This document shows, piece by piece, positions 35,129 through 43,157 of a stretch of 64,000 nt of DNA. The notes beneath the pieces are model-generated. The model had not been told where the DNA came from and searched no databases. It worked only from the letters and a program-made list of their open reading frames with translations. Position numbers and translations under genes: made by a program. Origin of the DNA: Pseudomonas sp. GR 6-02 (GTDB lineage: Bacteria > Pseudomonadota > Gammaproteobacteria > Pseudomonadales > Pseudomonadaceae); assembly GCF_001655615.1 (NCBI RefSeq), contig NZ_CP011567.1:930001-994000 (forward strand), written 5' to 3'. Numbering within the stretch: the stretch's first letter is position 1; every line of letters starts with the position of its first letter.

Positions 35129-36528
35129 CGAGACGGCGGGCTGGGCCAGTGGCGAATCGTGCCGCGCCAGTTTTCATAGGTCTTGCCGAGCCGAAGCAAC
35201 CACTGGTCTGCGAAGCGCGGAGCGATCATCTGCAGGCCGATCGGCATGCCTTGGTCGGTAAAGCCGCAGTTGATTGACAGGGCTGGCTGCTCGCCCATGT
35301 TCCACGGCACAGTGAAGACGATGTGCTCGAACGGCAGGCGCGGGTCATTGGTGGGCGAGGCCCATTCAGCCGCAAAGGCACTGACCTGGTTGGTCGGCGA
35401 CAACACCAGGTCGACATTATGAAAGACCTCGGCTGCCCGGCGCCGGATTTCGAACGTCTGGTTGAACCCCTCAACCGCCTGCACGGCGCTCAGGTTCTCG
35501 GCCGCTGCCGCCCAGTCGCGAATGTAGGGCAAGACCTGATCGAACCGCTCGGGGCTCAGGGCCTGCAACTGACTCCACTGTCGCGCCTGCCAGAATTGAT
35601 CCAGGCCCTGGAGCACGGCGCGGTCCATCAGTGGCTTGATCTGACGTACCTGGGCGCCCCTGCTTTCGAATAGGCGAGCCGCTTCCCGAACCGCCGAGCA
35701 CACCTGTTCGTCTGGTTGAATGCCACAGCCGGGATCGAGCATCAGACCGATTTTCAGCCCTTGGACCGACAACTGTCCCAGGGCCCAATCGCCTTGTTCC
35801 GGTAGCAGGCTGGTGGCATCCCGCGCATCGGGGCGGGACAGGTAGCGCATCATCAGCGCACAGTCATCCATGCTGCGGGTCATGGGGCCGGCACAACGGC
35901 CGGTGTAATAGGGGTCGATGGGGATGCGCCCGAGTGTCGGCTTGAATCCCACCAGGGCGCACCAGGCTGCGGGCAAACGGACCGACCCGCCGATGTCGGT
36001 GCCGACATGCAGCGGCCCATAGCCGGCCGCTGCCGCCGCCGCCGCGCCGGCACTGGAGCCTCCGGGATTGTTCGCCAGGTTCCAGGGATTACGTGTCACG
36101 CCGTGGAAACTCGACAGCCCCGACGACAACATCCCGTAGTCCGGAACCGTTGTCTTGCCCAGGACTATCGCTCCGGCCTCACGCATCCGCGCCGCCGGTG
36201 GTGCGTCGGCTGTGGCCGGGATCAGCTCGGTCGCGGCGCAGCCCAGGGGAATGCAGTCGCCTTGCGTCGCTATCAACTCCTTGAGTGTCACGGGTAAACC
36301 ATCGAGCAGACCACGGGGTTGGCCCCGGCTCCAGCGCTCGCTGGCGGCAGCCGCCTGTTCCCGGACCCGTTGCGGGTCAAAGGCGTACAAGGCATTAAGA
36401 TGGGGTTCCCAGCGCTCGATGTGGGCCAGCAAATGGTCGTAGTATTCCAGCGGTGACAGTTGCTTGCTGGCGAACAACACCAACAGTTGCACCGCCGATA
36501 GATCATGCAAATCGTTGACGCAGCTCAT
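35086..36528 (-). CDS. Amidase-signature-family hydrolase
   Basis: A 480-residue amidase. The Ser-cisSer-Lys triad is visible: Lys-83 (PVTLKELIA), the Gly/Ser-rich loop NNPGGSSAGAA with Ser-158/159, and Ser-182 (DIGGSVRLPA). The family hydrolyses amides or transfers ammonia; this is a stand-alone enzyme, not GatA, because no gatB or gatC is near. It is the first gene on the left of the accessory cluster and lies 64 bases beyond the MFS gene on the same strand. The last 15 or so residues (about SRLWERGLPAKNDNA) are encoded by the REP element, so the natural C-terminus may have been replaced. Substrate unknown; a role in processing or resistance is conceivable. Confidence 0.87.
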   Translation of the reverse strand: MSCVNDLHDLSAVQLLVLFASKQLSPLEYYDHLLAHIERWEPHLNALYAFDPQRVREQAAAASERWSRGQPRGLLDGLPVTLKELIATQGDCIPLGCAATELIPATADAPPAARMREAGAIVLGKTTVPDYGMLSSGLSSFHGVTRNPWNLANNPGGSSAGAAAAAAAGYGPLHVGTDIGGSVRLPAAWCALVGFKPTLGRIPIDPYYTGRCAGPMTRSMDDCALMMRYLSRPDARDATSLLPEQGDWALGQLSVQGLKIGLMLDPGCGIQPDEQVCSAVREAARLFESRGAQVRQIKPLMDRAVLQGLDQFWQARQWSQLQALSPERFDQVLPYIRDWAAAAENLSAVQAVEGFNQTFEIRRRAAEVFHNVDLVLSPTNQVSAFAAEWASPTNDPRLPFEHIVFTVPWNMGEQPALSINCGFTDQGMPIGLQMIAPRFADQWLLRLGKTYENWRGTIRHWPSPPSRLWERGLPAKNDNA

Positions 36529-36592
36529 GCCAATTGCCGTCCTTTGGTATTCAGGGGCAAGCGCCGCGACCGGCGGCGCGAAAAGGTCAGGC

Positions 36593-37906
36593 TCAGGCGC
36601 CTGGAACCACCGAAACGTCAGCCACCGACGAGGAGCGAAAGCCGAAGAACAACGCCATGAGTGCCCCGACGGCCCCCATGACCACGCAATAGCCTACGCA
36701 GACCCAAGGGCTCCACGGCATCAGTCCGATCAGCAGAAGCGGTGTGGTACTGGCCCAGAGTGCGTAGGCAATATTGTAGGTAAAGGAGATACCGGACACC
36801 CGGATCCGGGTCGGAAACAACCCCACCATTACCGAGGGCACCGCACCCACTACGCCGCAGGTCAGGCCGGCCAGCGCATAGGCCACGCTGATCCAGTAGC
36901 CGCCACTGATCAGGCTGGCGTAAAGCACCGCGGTCCCCACCGGCAGCAGCAGGCTATAAACCAGCACCGCGCGCCAGGCGCCGATCCGGTCCACCAGTAA
37001 TCCAGCCAGTACACAGCCGATATTCAGGAACACTATGCCCAGGCTGCTCAGCGCGAACGTATGGCTGGCGCTCATGCCGAAGCTCTTCTGCATGACAGTC
37101 GGGGTGATCACCACCAGCACCACCACCGCCGATGTCAACACACAGGTCAAAAGCATCGCCGGCAGGATGGATTTGCGGTGATCGCGCAATACTGTCCGTA
37201 ATGGAAACTCCGCATCCAACTCACGTCGCGCCTGCAAGGCCATGAATACCGGGGTTTCACTCAGCCAGCGCCGCAGCCAGACCCCGATCACCCCGAATAC
37301 ACCACCCAGCAGGAAGGGGAGGCGCCAGGCGAAGTCGAGTATCTCGGCGGGGCTATAGAGCCGCGCCAGGAGGGTTGCGGTCAGTGCCCCCAGCAGATAG
37401 CCAAATGTTAATCCGGCCTGCAGCACACCCAGGGCATAGCCACGACGCCTGACCGGTGCATGCTCGGCCACGAACACCCAGGCGCTAGGCACTTCGCCGC
37501 CCACAGCGGCGCCTTGCAGCACCCGCAACAGAAGCAGCGTCAAGGGCGCCCAGTAACCGATCTGTTCGTAGGTCGGCATGATTCCGATCAACAGGCAGGG
37601 CAAAGCCATCATCAGGATGCTCAGGCTGAACACCCGCTTGCGCCCCACCCGGTCTGCGAAATGCGCCATCAGGATGCCGCCCAGCGGACGGGCCAGATAG
37701 CCGGTGACGAAAATTCCGAAACTTTGCAGCAAGCGCAGCCACTCAGGCATCTCTGGCGGAAAGAACAACTGGCTGAGGGTCAGGGCGAAGAACACAAAGA
37801 TGATGAAGTCGTAGATTTCCAGCGCACCACCCAGCGCCGCCAGGCCCAGGGTCTTGTAGTCAGACCGGGAAAAGCGACCGGGTTGTGGATCAATGTGGGC
37901 CGTCAT
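36593..37906 (-). CDS. MFS metabolite:proton symporter
   Basis: A 437-residue, 12-helix transporter of the sialate/metabolite symporter branch (YDFIIFVFFALTLSQLFFP in helix 1, GGILMAHFADRVGRKRVF in the 2-3 loop, GGEVPSAWVFVAEHAP in helix 4-5). An internally deleted paralogue lies at 25304-26219. Relatives import or export carboxylates and amino-acid-like compounds. It is divergent from the biosynthetic operon that starts at 38153 and is probably co-transcribed with the amidase. It could import a precursor or export a product. Confidence 0.87.
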   Translation of the reverse strand: MTAHIDPQPGRFSRSDYKTLGLAALGGALEIYDFIIFVFFALTLSQLFFPPEMPEWLRLLQSFGIFVTGYLARPLGGILMAHFADRVGRKRVFSLSILMMALPCLLIGIMPTYEQIGYWAPLTLLLLRVLQGAAVGGEVPSAWVFVAEHAPVRRRGYALGVLQAGLTFGYLLGALTATLLARLYSPAEILDFAWRLPFLLGGVFGVIGVWLRRWLSETPVFMALQARRELDAEFPLRTVLRDHRKSILPAMLLTCVLTSAVVVLVVITPTVMQKSFGMSASHTFALSSLGIVFLNIGCVLAGLLVDRIGAWRAVLVYSLLLPVGTAVLYASLISGGYWISVAYALAGLTCGVVGAVPSVMVGLFPTRIRVSGISFTYNIAYALWASTTPLLLIGLMPWSPWVCVGYCVVMGAVGALMALFFGFRSSSVADVSVVPGA

Positions 37907-38012
37907 AAAGGGACTCTAAACAGGAACTCATGAAAACTCGCGACTGAAACAGCATTCGAAACCACGCCCTTGAACAGGCAGTGTCGTTCGAATGAAGCCA
38001 TCAGGTACATAG

Positions 38013-38038
38013 CCGGTAATGGTCCATCCAATTACCGG
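38013..38038. promoter_or_regulatory. Perfect palindrome in the divergent promoter region of the cluster
   Basis: CCGGTAAT-N10-ATTACCGG is a perfect inverted repeat with 8-base arms between the divergent transporter and AsnRS-like genes. The spacer itself contains ATGG-T-CCAT. It is a good candidate operator for a dimeric regulator, probably the MocR protein encoded at 48016. A TTACCGG half-site also occurs at 49639-49645, upstream of that regulator. Confidence 0.5.
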
Positions 38039-38090
38039 GCGGGACAACCAGACAATGCATCTGGGTTGCTTTTTAGGGCAAATCTGTACA

Positions 38091-38118
38091 TTGAGTTTTT
38101 GCGTGTTTAACCAATAAT
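38091..38118 (+). promoter_or_regulatory. Candidate promoter of the biosynthetic operon
   Basis: TTGAGT at 38091-38096 and AATAAT at 38113-38118 form a -35/-10 pair with a 16-base spacer. The start codon of the first gene is 35 bases downstream of the -10, and the palindrome at 38013 lies upstream. Confidence 0.4.
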
Positions 38119-38152
38119 CGGGCACTTCCTAACCCTGGATATTGAGCGCAAC

Positions 38153-39082
38153 ATGGAAGAAATTCAGCGTAATTTCGACGATTTTAATCACCCGGACGTT
38201 GAAGCGATCGCGATTATCCGCGGTCGCGTGTTGCAGGCATTGCAACAATATTTGCTGGAGCGCGACTTCAAGCAGCTGATGCCCATTCTCATGTCGCCCA
38301 TCACTGACCCCTTGAACCATGCGGTCTACCCCGCTGAACTCCAGTACGAAACGCGGCGCCTGAAACTGACCGCCAGCATGATCTTCCATAAACAGCTGGC
38401 ATTGACCGCCAGAGGTCATGACAAGATCTTTATCGTGGCGCCGAACATTCGTCTGGAAAAAGCCGAGATCAAGGATTCGGAGAACCACTTGCTGGAATTC
38501 TCCCAGTTCGACTTCGAAATACGTGGCGGCAACATGCACCAGGTCATGGCGCTGATCGAAGGCTTGATCAAGCACACCTTCGCCGAGGTCAGGCAACACT
38601 GCTCGGCCCAGCTGGCCCACCTCAATCGCCAGCTGCCGCACTACGAGACGCACTTTCCGATATACAGCTCGGACGAGTTGCGCGCCGAGTATGGCGACGA
38701 CTTCGAGAAGATCATGTCGGCCAAGGCCCACACGCCGTTCTTCGTCACCAACTACCGCCGGGAATTCTATGATCGCGAAACACCCGGCAAGCGCGGCCAG
38801 TACAACAACTACGACCTGATCTATCCCGACAGCTATGGCGAAGCCCTGTCGGGTGCCGAACGTGAGTTCGAGTACGAACAGATCATCTACCGCATGGAAG
38901 AGTTGTCGATGGACCTTGCGCCCTTCGCCAATTACCTCCAAGTCGCCAAGCGCGGCCTGCTTCATCCGAGCGCCGGCGGCGGGCTGGGGATCGAGCGACT
39001 GCTGAAGTTTATCTGCGGCAAACGTCGCATCCGCGATGTTGCGCTGTTCGACCGCACCGTCGGTACCAGCTTCCTGTTCTGA
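38153..39082 (+). CDS. Stand-alone AsnRS-like (archaeal AsnA-type) amidating or ligating enzyme
   Basis: A 309-residue class II aminoacyl-tRNA-synthetase-like catalytic domain without an anticodon-binding domain. Motif 2 is KIFIVAPNIRLEKAE (Arg-100, Glu-102), followed by HLLEFSQFDFEI as in AsnRS/AspRS, and motif 3 is GGGLGIERLLKFICG. The architecture matches the archaeal asparagine synthetase related to AsnRS (about 294 residues), which adenylates aspartate and transfers ammonia. In this cluster the likely acceptor is an aspartate-like acid, for example 3-methylaspartate from the mutase (inference). It starts the plus-strand operon, with a 64-base gap to the next gene. It could also join two amino acids. 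Confidence 0.78.
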   Translation: MEEIQRNFDDFNHPDVEAIAIIRGRVLQALQQYLLERDFKQLMPILMSPITDPLNHAVYPAELQYETRRLKLTASMIFHKQLALTARGHDKIFIVAPNIRLEKAEIKDSENHLLEFSQFDFEIRGGNMHQVMALIEGLIKHTFAEVRQHCSAQLAHLNRQLPHYETHFPIYSSDELRAEYGDDFEKIMSAKAHTPFFVTNYRREFYDRETPGKRGQYNNYDLIYPDSYGEALSGAEREFEYEQIIYRMEELSMDLAPFANYLQVAKRGLLHPSAGGGLGIERLLKFICGKRRIRDVALFDRTVGTSFLF

Positions 39083-39146
39083 CCCACCGTCACTTTTGCG
39101 CTGCCCCGCTTTCAGGCGGCGGCAGGCGCTGCTCTGGAGAAAAACC

Positions 39147-40217
39147 ATGCCCGCGTTGCGTATCCACTGGTGCTCACCGCTCGACAGCGGTCAACAAAAG
39201 GCTTCCGAGAAATACAACACTGGTGCCCTGGACTTTGCCGGTATTGTCGACTTCGCTCAGGAAGCCGATGAGTTAGGGATCGACTCGTTGCTGATGGGTA
39301 TCAGCTACCACATGCCTGACCCGCTGCCAATGATCGGCGCCCTGGTCCGAGAGACCAGCCGAGTCAAATTCATCCTGGCGTATCGCCCCGGCCTGCTGCC
39401 GCCGACGTTGTTCACGCAGATCGTCAATACCGTGTCGTGGATGTCCGACAAGCGTATTGCATTGAACCTGGTCGCCGGTATTTCCCCCGATGAACAAGCC
39501 TTTTATGGCGACTTCGTGGCCCACGATGGACGTTATGAACGCACCAGCGAATTCCTCGAGATTTTGCATCGTTTCTGGAAAGGCGAAACGCCCCTGACCC
39601 ATCACGGCGCTCATTACCGTATCGAGCAAGCGCAATTGGGACTGCCTTTCAAGGACAACGAACGTCCACACATCTATTTGAGTGGCGCTTCGGAAATCGC
39701 CCAGCAGATCGCCGTGAAACACAGCGATTGCTGGTTACGCTACGGCGACACGCCGCAGGGTATCGCCGAGGCCAGCCGGGCAGTGCTCGAGGCGGGTTGT
39801 TCGGTGGGGATTCGCATGCATGTGCTGGCTCGGGAAACCCGTGCGCAAGCCCTGTCGGCCGTTGAAAGCATGATGGAAAACCCGGATGAGCAGCATCGCG
39901 AATGGGTTCGTCAGTTCGTCGGGCGTTGCGACTCCGAAGCCGTCAAGACTTCGTTCCGTCTGGCCGACAAGGCTGAACATGACTGGCTGTCGCCAATGCT
40001 CTGGTCCGGTGCCGTGGCCTACCGTGGCGGCCCGGCGCTGTGCGTGGTCGGCAGCTATCAGGAAGTGGCCGAATATCTGCTGGAATACAAGAAAGTAGGG
40101 GTCAGCGAGTTCATCTTTTCCGGCTGGCCGACTCGTGACGAAATGCGCGGTTTCTGTCGCCATGTGTTGCCACGCCTGCGCAAGCTCGAGGCCGAACTGG
40201 AAAGCCAGCATGCATGA
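39147..40217 (+). CDS. Luciferase-like flavin-dependent monooxygenase (SsuD-like)
   Basis: A 356-residue TIM-barrel enzyme of the bacterial luciferase-like superfamily, closest in feel to alkanesulfonate monooxygenases: ADELGIDSLLMGISYHMPDPLP, FILAYRPGLLPPTLFTQ, SWMSDKRIALNLVAGISPDEQ and the C-terminal GVSEFIFSGWPTRDEM. Such enzymes use reduced FMN supplied by a reductase; no reductase gene is in the cluster. It could oxidise or N-hydroxylate a pathway intermediate. The ATG has GGAG six bases upstream. It overlaps the exporter gene by 8 bases. Confidence 0.85.
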   Translation: MPALRIHWCSPLDSGQQKASEKYNTGALDFAGIVDFAQEADELGIDSLLMGISYHMPDPLPMIGALVRETSRVKFILAYRPGLLPPTLFTQIVNTVSWMSDKRIALNLVAGISPDEQAFYGDFVAHDGRYERTSEFLEILHRFWKGETPLTHHGAHYRIEQAQLGLPFKDNERPHIYLSGASEIAQQIAVKHSDCWLRYGDTPQGIAEASRAVLEAGCSVGIRMHVLARETRAQALSAVESMMENPDEQHREWVRQFVGRCDSEAVKTSFRLADKAEHDWLSPMLWSGAVAYRGGPALCVVGSYQEVAEYLLEYKKVGVSEFIFSGWPTRDEMRGFCRHVLPRLRKLEAELESQHA

Positions 40218-41433
40218 CACAGCCCGGCTGCGGCGTTTCGGTGCCGGCCTGCTGTTCGCGCTGTTGGCGGAACAAACGGTGCTGTTCGCAGTACCGTTGA
40301 TGATCTTCCAGCTCACCGGCAATGTCCGTTACTCCGGAGTGGCGTTCGCTCTGGAGTGGCTACCGGCACTGCTGGCCTATCCGTTTGCCGGACTGCTGGC
40401 GGACCGCTTCGGCGGGCGTCTGCTGTTTCGCCACGCCAATACCGCGCGAGCGGTGAGCCTGGGGTTGACTGCCGGGGTCTGCTGGTATGCGCCAATGCTT
40501 ACGGTCTGGGCCTTGATCGGCAACGGCATCGTGCTCTCGCTGCTGATGGCGCCGGTGCGTATGGCGGTGGAAAAGAGCGTACCGCTGATCGCTGGCCCCG
40601 AACGCCTGGCCCACTGCCAGTCCCTGGTGCAGAACATGGAGCTGCTGGCCATGGCGCTGGGCCCGGCGCTGGCGGCACTGCTGGCGATGTACGCCGACAA
40701 GCGCCTGCTTCTGGGGCTGGCGGCGCTGGCATTCGCCGCGGCGGGTGTGTGTTGGAAAGGCCTGCCCAATACCCAGTCGGCCAGCCCGCCGAAGAGCATC
40801 CGCAAGGATCTGGTCCTGGGCTGGAGTCTGTTATTGAACAATCCGCCGGTCTTATCCCTGGCGCTGCTCAATTTCACCATCAACCTGGCCTTTGCCTGCG
40901 TTCTGAGTGCCAATGCCTTTGTCATCAGTGGCGTGTTCGGTGCCGCCGACGGGGTGTTCGGCCTGATGAACGCCGGGGCCGGTGCACTGGGCTTGCTCAA
41001 TTTCATTCTGGTGCCGCGGCTGTTGGCGCGGATGTCGATCTACCGCCTCGGTACATGGGGTTTTGCCTTGCTCTGCCTGGGGCTGATCTGTATGGGCGCG
41101 GCCAGCGGTGTAGCGCTCTATGCCATCAGTTTTCTCCTGGCGATGGCCGGCTGTGCCTTGTTCAACGTGTTCAATCGGACTCAGCGTATCAAGGCGATTG
41201 CCGCCGACCACTTGGGCAAGGTGATGGGCCCGTTCTACCTGGTCAACCTGCTGTCCTACCCATTGGGCGGCCTGCTGACCGCCAGTATCGGCCATGAGTA
41301 CGGAGTCCAGACATTGATCCTGGCCCTCGCGCTGCTGCTCGCCATCCCCGGCGCCTTGCTGTTCAACCTGACCACCCGGCGCTTTCGCACCGCCCTGGAC
41401 TTTCCCCCCTCAGCCATGGAGGCAACGCAATGA
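40210..41433 (+). CDS. MFS drug-exporter-type transporter of the cluster
   Basis: A 407-residue major facilitator protein with 12 predicted helices in the EntS/MdtG-like drug:H+ antiporter style (FALLAEQTVLFAVPLMIFQLTGN in helix 1; PFAGLLADRFGGRLLFRHANTARA in the 2-3 loop). It most resembles exporters found with siderophore or antibiotic genes. Start and stop overlap the neighbouring genes by 8 and 4 bases, so it is part of one coupled operon. It probably exports the end product and may give self-resistance. Confidence 0.83.
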   Translation: MHDTARLRRFGAGLLFALLAEQTVLFAVPLMIFQLTGNVRYSGVAFALEWLPALLAYPFAGLLADRFGGRLLFRHANTARAVSLGLTAGVCWYAPMLTVWALIGNGIVLSLLMAPVRMAVEKSVPLIAGPERLAHCQSLVQNMELLAMALGPALAALLAMYADKRLLLGLAALAFAAAGVCWKGLPNTQSASPPKSIRKDLVLGWSLLLNNPPVLSLALLNFTINLAFACVLSANAFVISGVFGAADGVFGLMNAGAGALGLLNFILVPRLLARMSIYRLGTWGFALLCLGLICMGAASGVALYAISFLLAMAGCALFNVFNRTQRIKAIAADHLGKVMGPFYLVNLLSYPLGGLLTASIGHEYGVQTLILALALLLAIPGALLFNLTTRRFRTALDFPPSAMEATQ

Positions 41434-41885
41434 AAGGATCGCAAGACTGCCTGATTGCAACCGTCGAATCGGATTCGCACATGTGGAATCTGGTTTATCT
41501 GCAGCTGTGGTTGGCGGAGCACGGTTTCAACGTCAAGAACCTCGGCAGTTGCACCCCGGTGGAGGTGGTTCTCGCCACCCTTGAGCTGCGGCGCACGCAA
41601 TTGTTGGTGGTCAGCAGCGTCAACGGCCATGGACATTTCCAGGGGCTGGAGCTGATTCGTCAGGTGCGTCAACAGCACCCGGATCTGCATTGTGTCATCG
41701 GTGGCAAGTTGACCACCTCGGAAGACCACACGCGGGCGGTTCGCCAGGAGCTGCTGGCCGCCGGTTTCAACGAGGTGTTCATCGGCCCCGACGCCATCGA
41801 GAACTTCGAAAACTACCTGAACACCCTTGAGCGCTCGAAACCTGCGCTCGTCCTGGGTACCGGCACGGCACCGTGCTGGACCTGA
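41430..41885 (+). CDS. B12-binding small subunit of a glutamate-mutase-type enzyme
   Basis: A 151-residue B12-binding Rossmann-type domain homologous to the GlmS/MutS subunit of glutamate mutase. The cobalamin loop is VESDSHMWNLVYLQLWLAEH with Asp-15 and the lower-axial His-17. The third conserved position of DxHxxG is Asn-20, not Gly. Further features are SSVNGHG (equivalent to SSLYGQG) and VIGGKLTT. It pairs with the large subunit at 44654, separated by two genes. Together they would interconvert L-glutamate and 3-methylaspartate through an adenosylcobalamin radical. It overlaps the exporter gene by 4 bases. Confidence 0.85.
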   Translation: MKGSQDCLIATVESDSHMWNLVYLQLWLAEHGFNVKNLGSCTPVEVVLATLELRRTQLLVVSSVNGHGHFQGLELIRQVRQQHPDLHCVIGGKLTTSEDHTRAVRQELLAAGFNEVFIGPDAIENFENYLNTLERSKPALVLGTGTAPCWT

Positions 41886-41918
41886 GTCCAGCCCTCTTTT
41901 TTTCACAGGATCGAATCG

Positions 41919-43157
41919 ATGCATATCGTTATCGTCAATCGCTGGCCGCGTTTCCAGGACCCAAGTCGCTGGGACAATGAACTGACCCGCTACGAAGAGT
42001 TCTTCGATCATCAGCGACATCGGATCAGCTATGTGGTCGACGGCCTTGGCGCCGAGGGCGTACTGGCCCCCCGGGAGCACATCGCCCATCTGGTACAGGT
42101 CGATGACGTCAATCAGTACCCTCAGTTGTTGGCAGGCGTTCAGGAAATCATCGATCGCGTCGGTCCCGTGGACCAATTGATCGCGCTGTCGGAGTTCACT
42201 CTGGAGATCGCGGCGTGGGTACGACAGACCCTGAACATTCCTGGTCACGGCCTGGAGCAGGTGGCGGTTTACCGCGACAAGGCACGAATGAAAGAAGTCC
42301 TCCAGGAACACGGCCTGGCGGTGCCACCGTTCATTCGCTGCAATGACGTGAAACAGGCGCTGGAGTTCGCCGATGTTGTCGGCTATCCAGTGATCGTCAA
42401 ACCGGTGGATGGCGCCGCCAGCATCGGCGTCGCCAAGGTCGAGGACGCCCAGGCCCTGCGCGTGATACTCAGCGAAGTGGACCTGGGGCGCTATGAAGTC
42501 GAGGCCTTCATCCAGGGCCAGACTTATCACATCGACGGTTTCACCGATGACAGCGCCGGGGTGCCTTTCCAGGTGGTGTCGCGCTATATCAACAGCTGCC
42601 TGGATTTCGCCAACGCCAAACCGCTGGGTTCAGTGATCCTCCAGTCTTCGGAGTTGCGCACCCGGATCGAAGTCTTCAGCGAGTCCTGCCTGCGGGCATT
42701 GGACCTGCGCAACAGCGCCTTTCACCTGGAGATATTCGTCGAGGCGGATGGCTCGCTAGTGTTCCTTGAAGTGGGAGCCCGGGTGGGCGGCGCCGAAGTG
42801 CCACATCTGATCAACAAAGTCTTCGGTGTGAACCTCTATGAGCATTGGCTCAAAGGCCTGGCCGGTGAGCGCGTGCCCTTGCCGACGATCCAGGCGGATC
42901 CCAGCGGTGGCTGGCTGGTCGTCCCCAAACCGGCACAACTGCCATGCCGGGTAATCGAGGCGCAAACGCTGCGCCCGCACCTGAACTCGCTCTGGCGAGA
43001 ACTGCTGCCCCGGCCCGGACAGATCCTTGAAGCCGGCGGCAGCTACGACGCCCTGCACAGCGGTCGCTTCATTTTCACCGACGCGAGCGAAATGGATATC
43101 GAGAGCGACATCCAGCACGCGATCAAGAACTTTCACTTCCAGGCTGAACCGATATGA
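41919..43157 (+). CDS. ATP-grasp carboxylate-amine ligase (first of two)
   Basis: A 412-residue ATP-grasp enzyme. The N-terminal pre-ATP-grasp domain covers about residues 1-110. The ATP-binding strand is YPVIVKPVDGAASIGVAKV, and the metal-binding end is LVFLEVGARVGGAEVP. Members of this class (BacD-like L-amino acid ligases, DdaF-like enzymes) activate a carboxylate as acyl phosphate and join it to an amine. The second ATP-grasp protein in the operon is unlike it in sequence, so two separate ligations are expected. The stop overlaps the next gene by 4 bases (ATGA). Confidence 0.85.
   Translation: MHIVIVNRWPRFQDPSRWDNELTRYEEFFDHQRHRISYVVDGLGAEGVLAPREHIAHLVQVDDVNQYPQLLAGVQEIIDRVGPVDQLIALSEFTLEIAAWVRQTLNIPGHGLEQVAVYRDKARMKEVLQEHGLAVPPFIRCNDVKQALEFADVVGYPVIVKPVDGAASIGVAKVEDAQALRVILSEVDLGRYEVEAFIQGQTYHIDGFTDDSAGVPFQVVSRYINSCLDFANAKPLGSVILQSSELRTRIEVFSESCLRALDLRNSAFHLEIFVEADGSLVFLEVGARVGGAEVPHLINKVFGVNLYEHWLKGLAGERVPLPTIQADPSGGWLVVPKPAQLPCRVIEAQTLRPHLNSLWRELLPRPGQILEAGGSYDALHSGRFIFTDASEMDIESDIQHAIKNFHFQAEPI

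Noticed and set aside
38129..39148. 339-codon minus-strand frame opposite the AsnRS-like gene
   Set aside because: The plus-strand protein has class II synthetase motifs 2 and 3; the opposite frame has no recognisable motif and biased composition.
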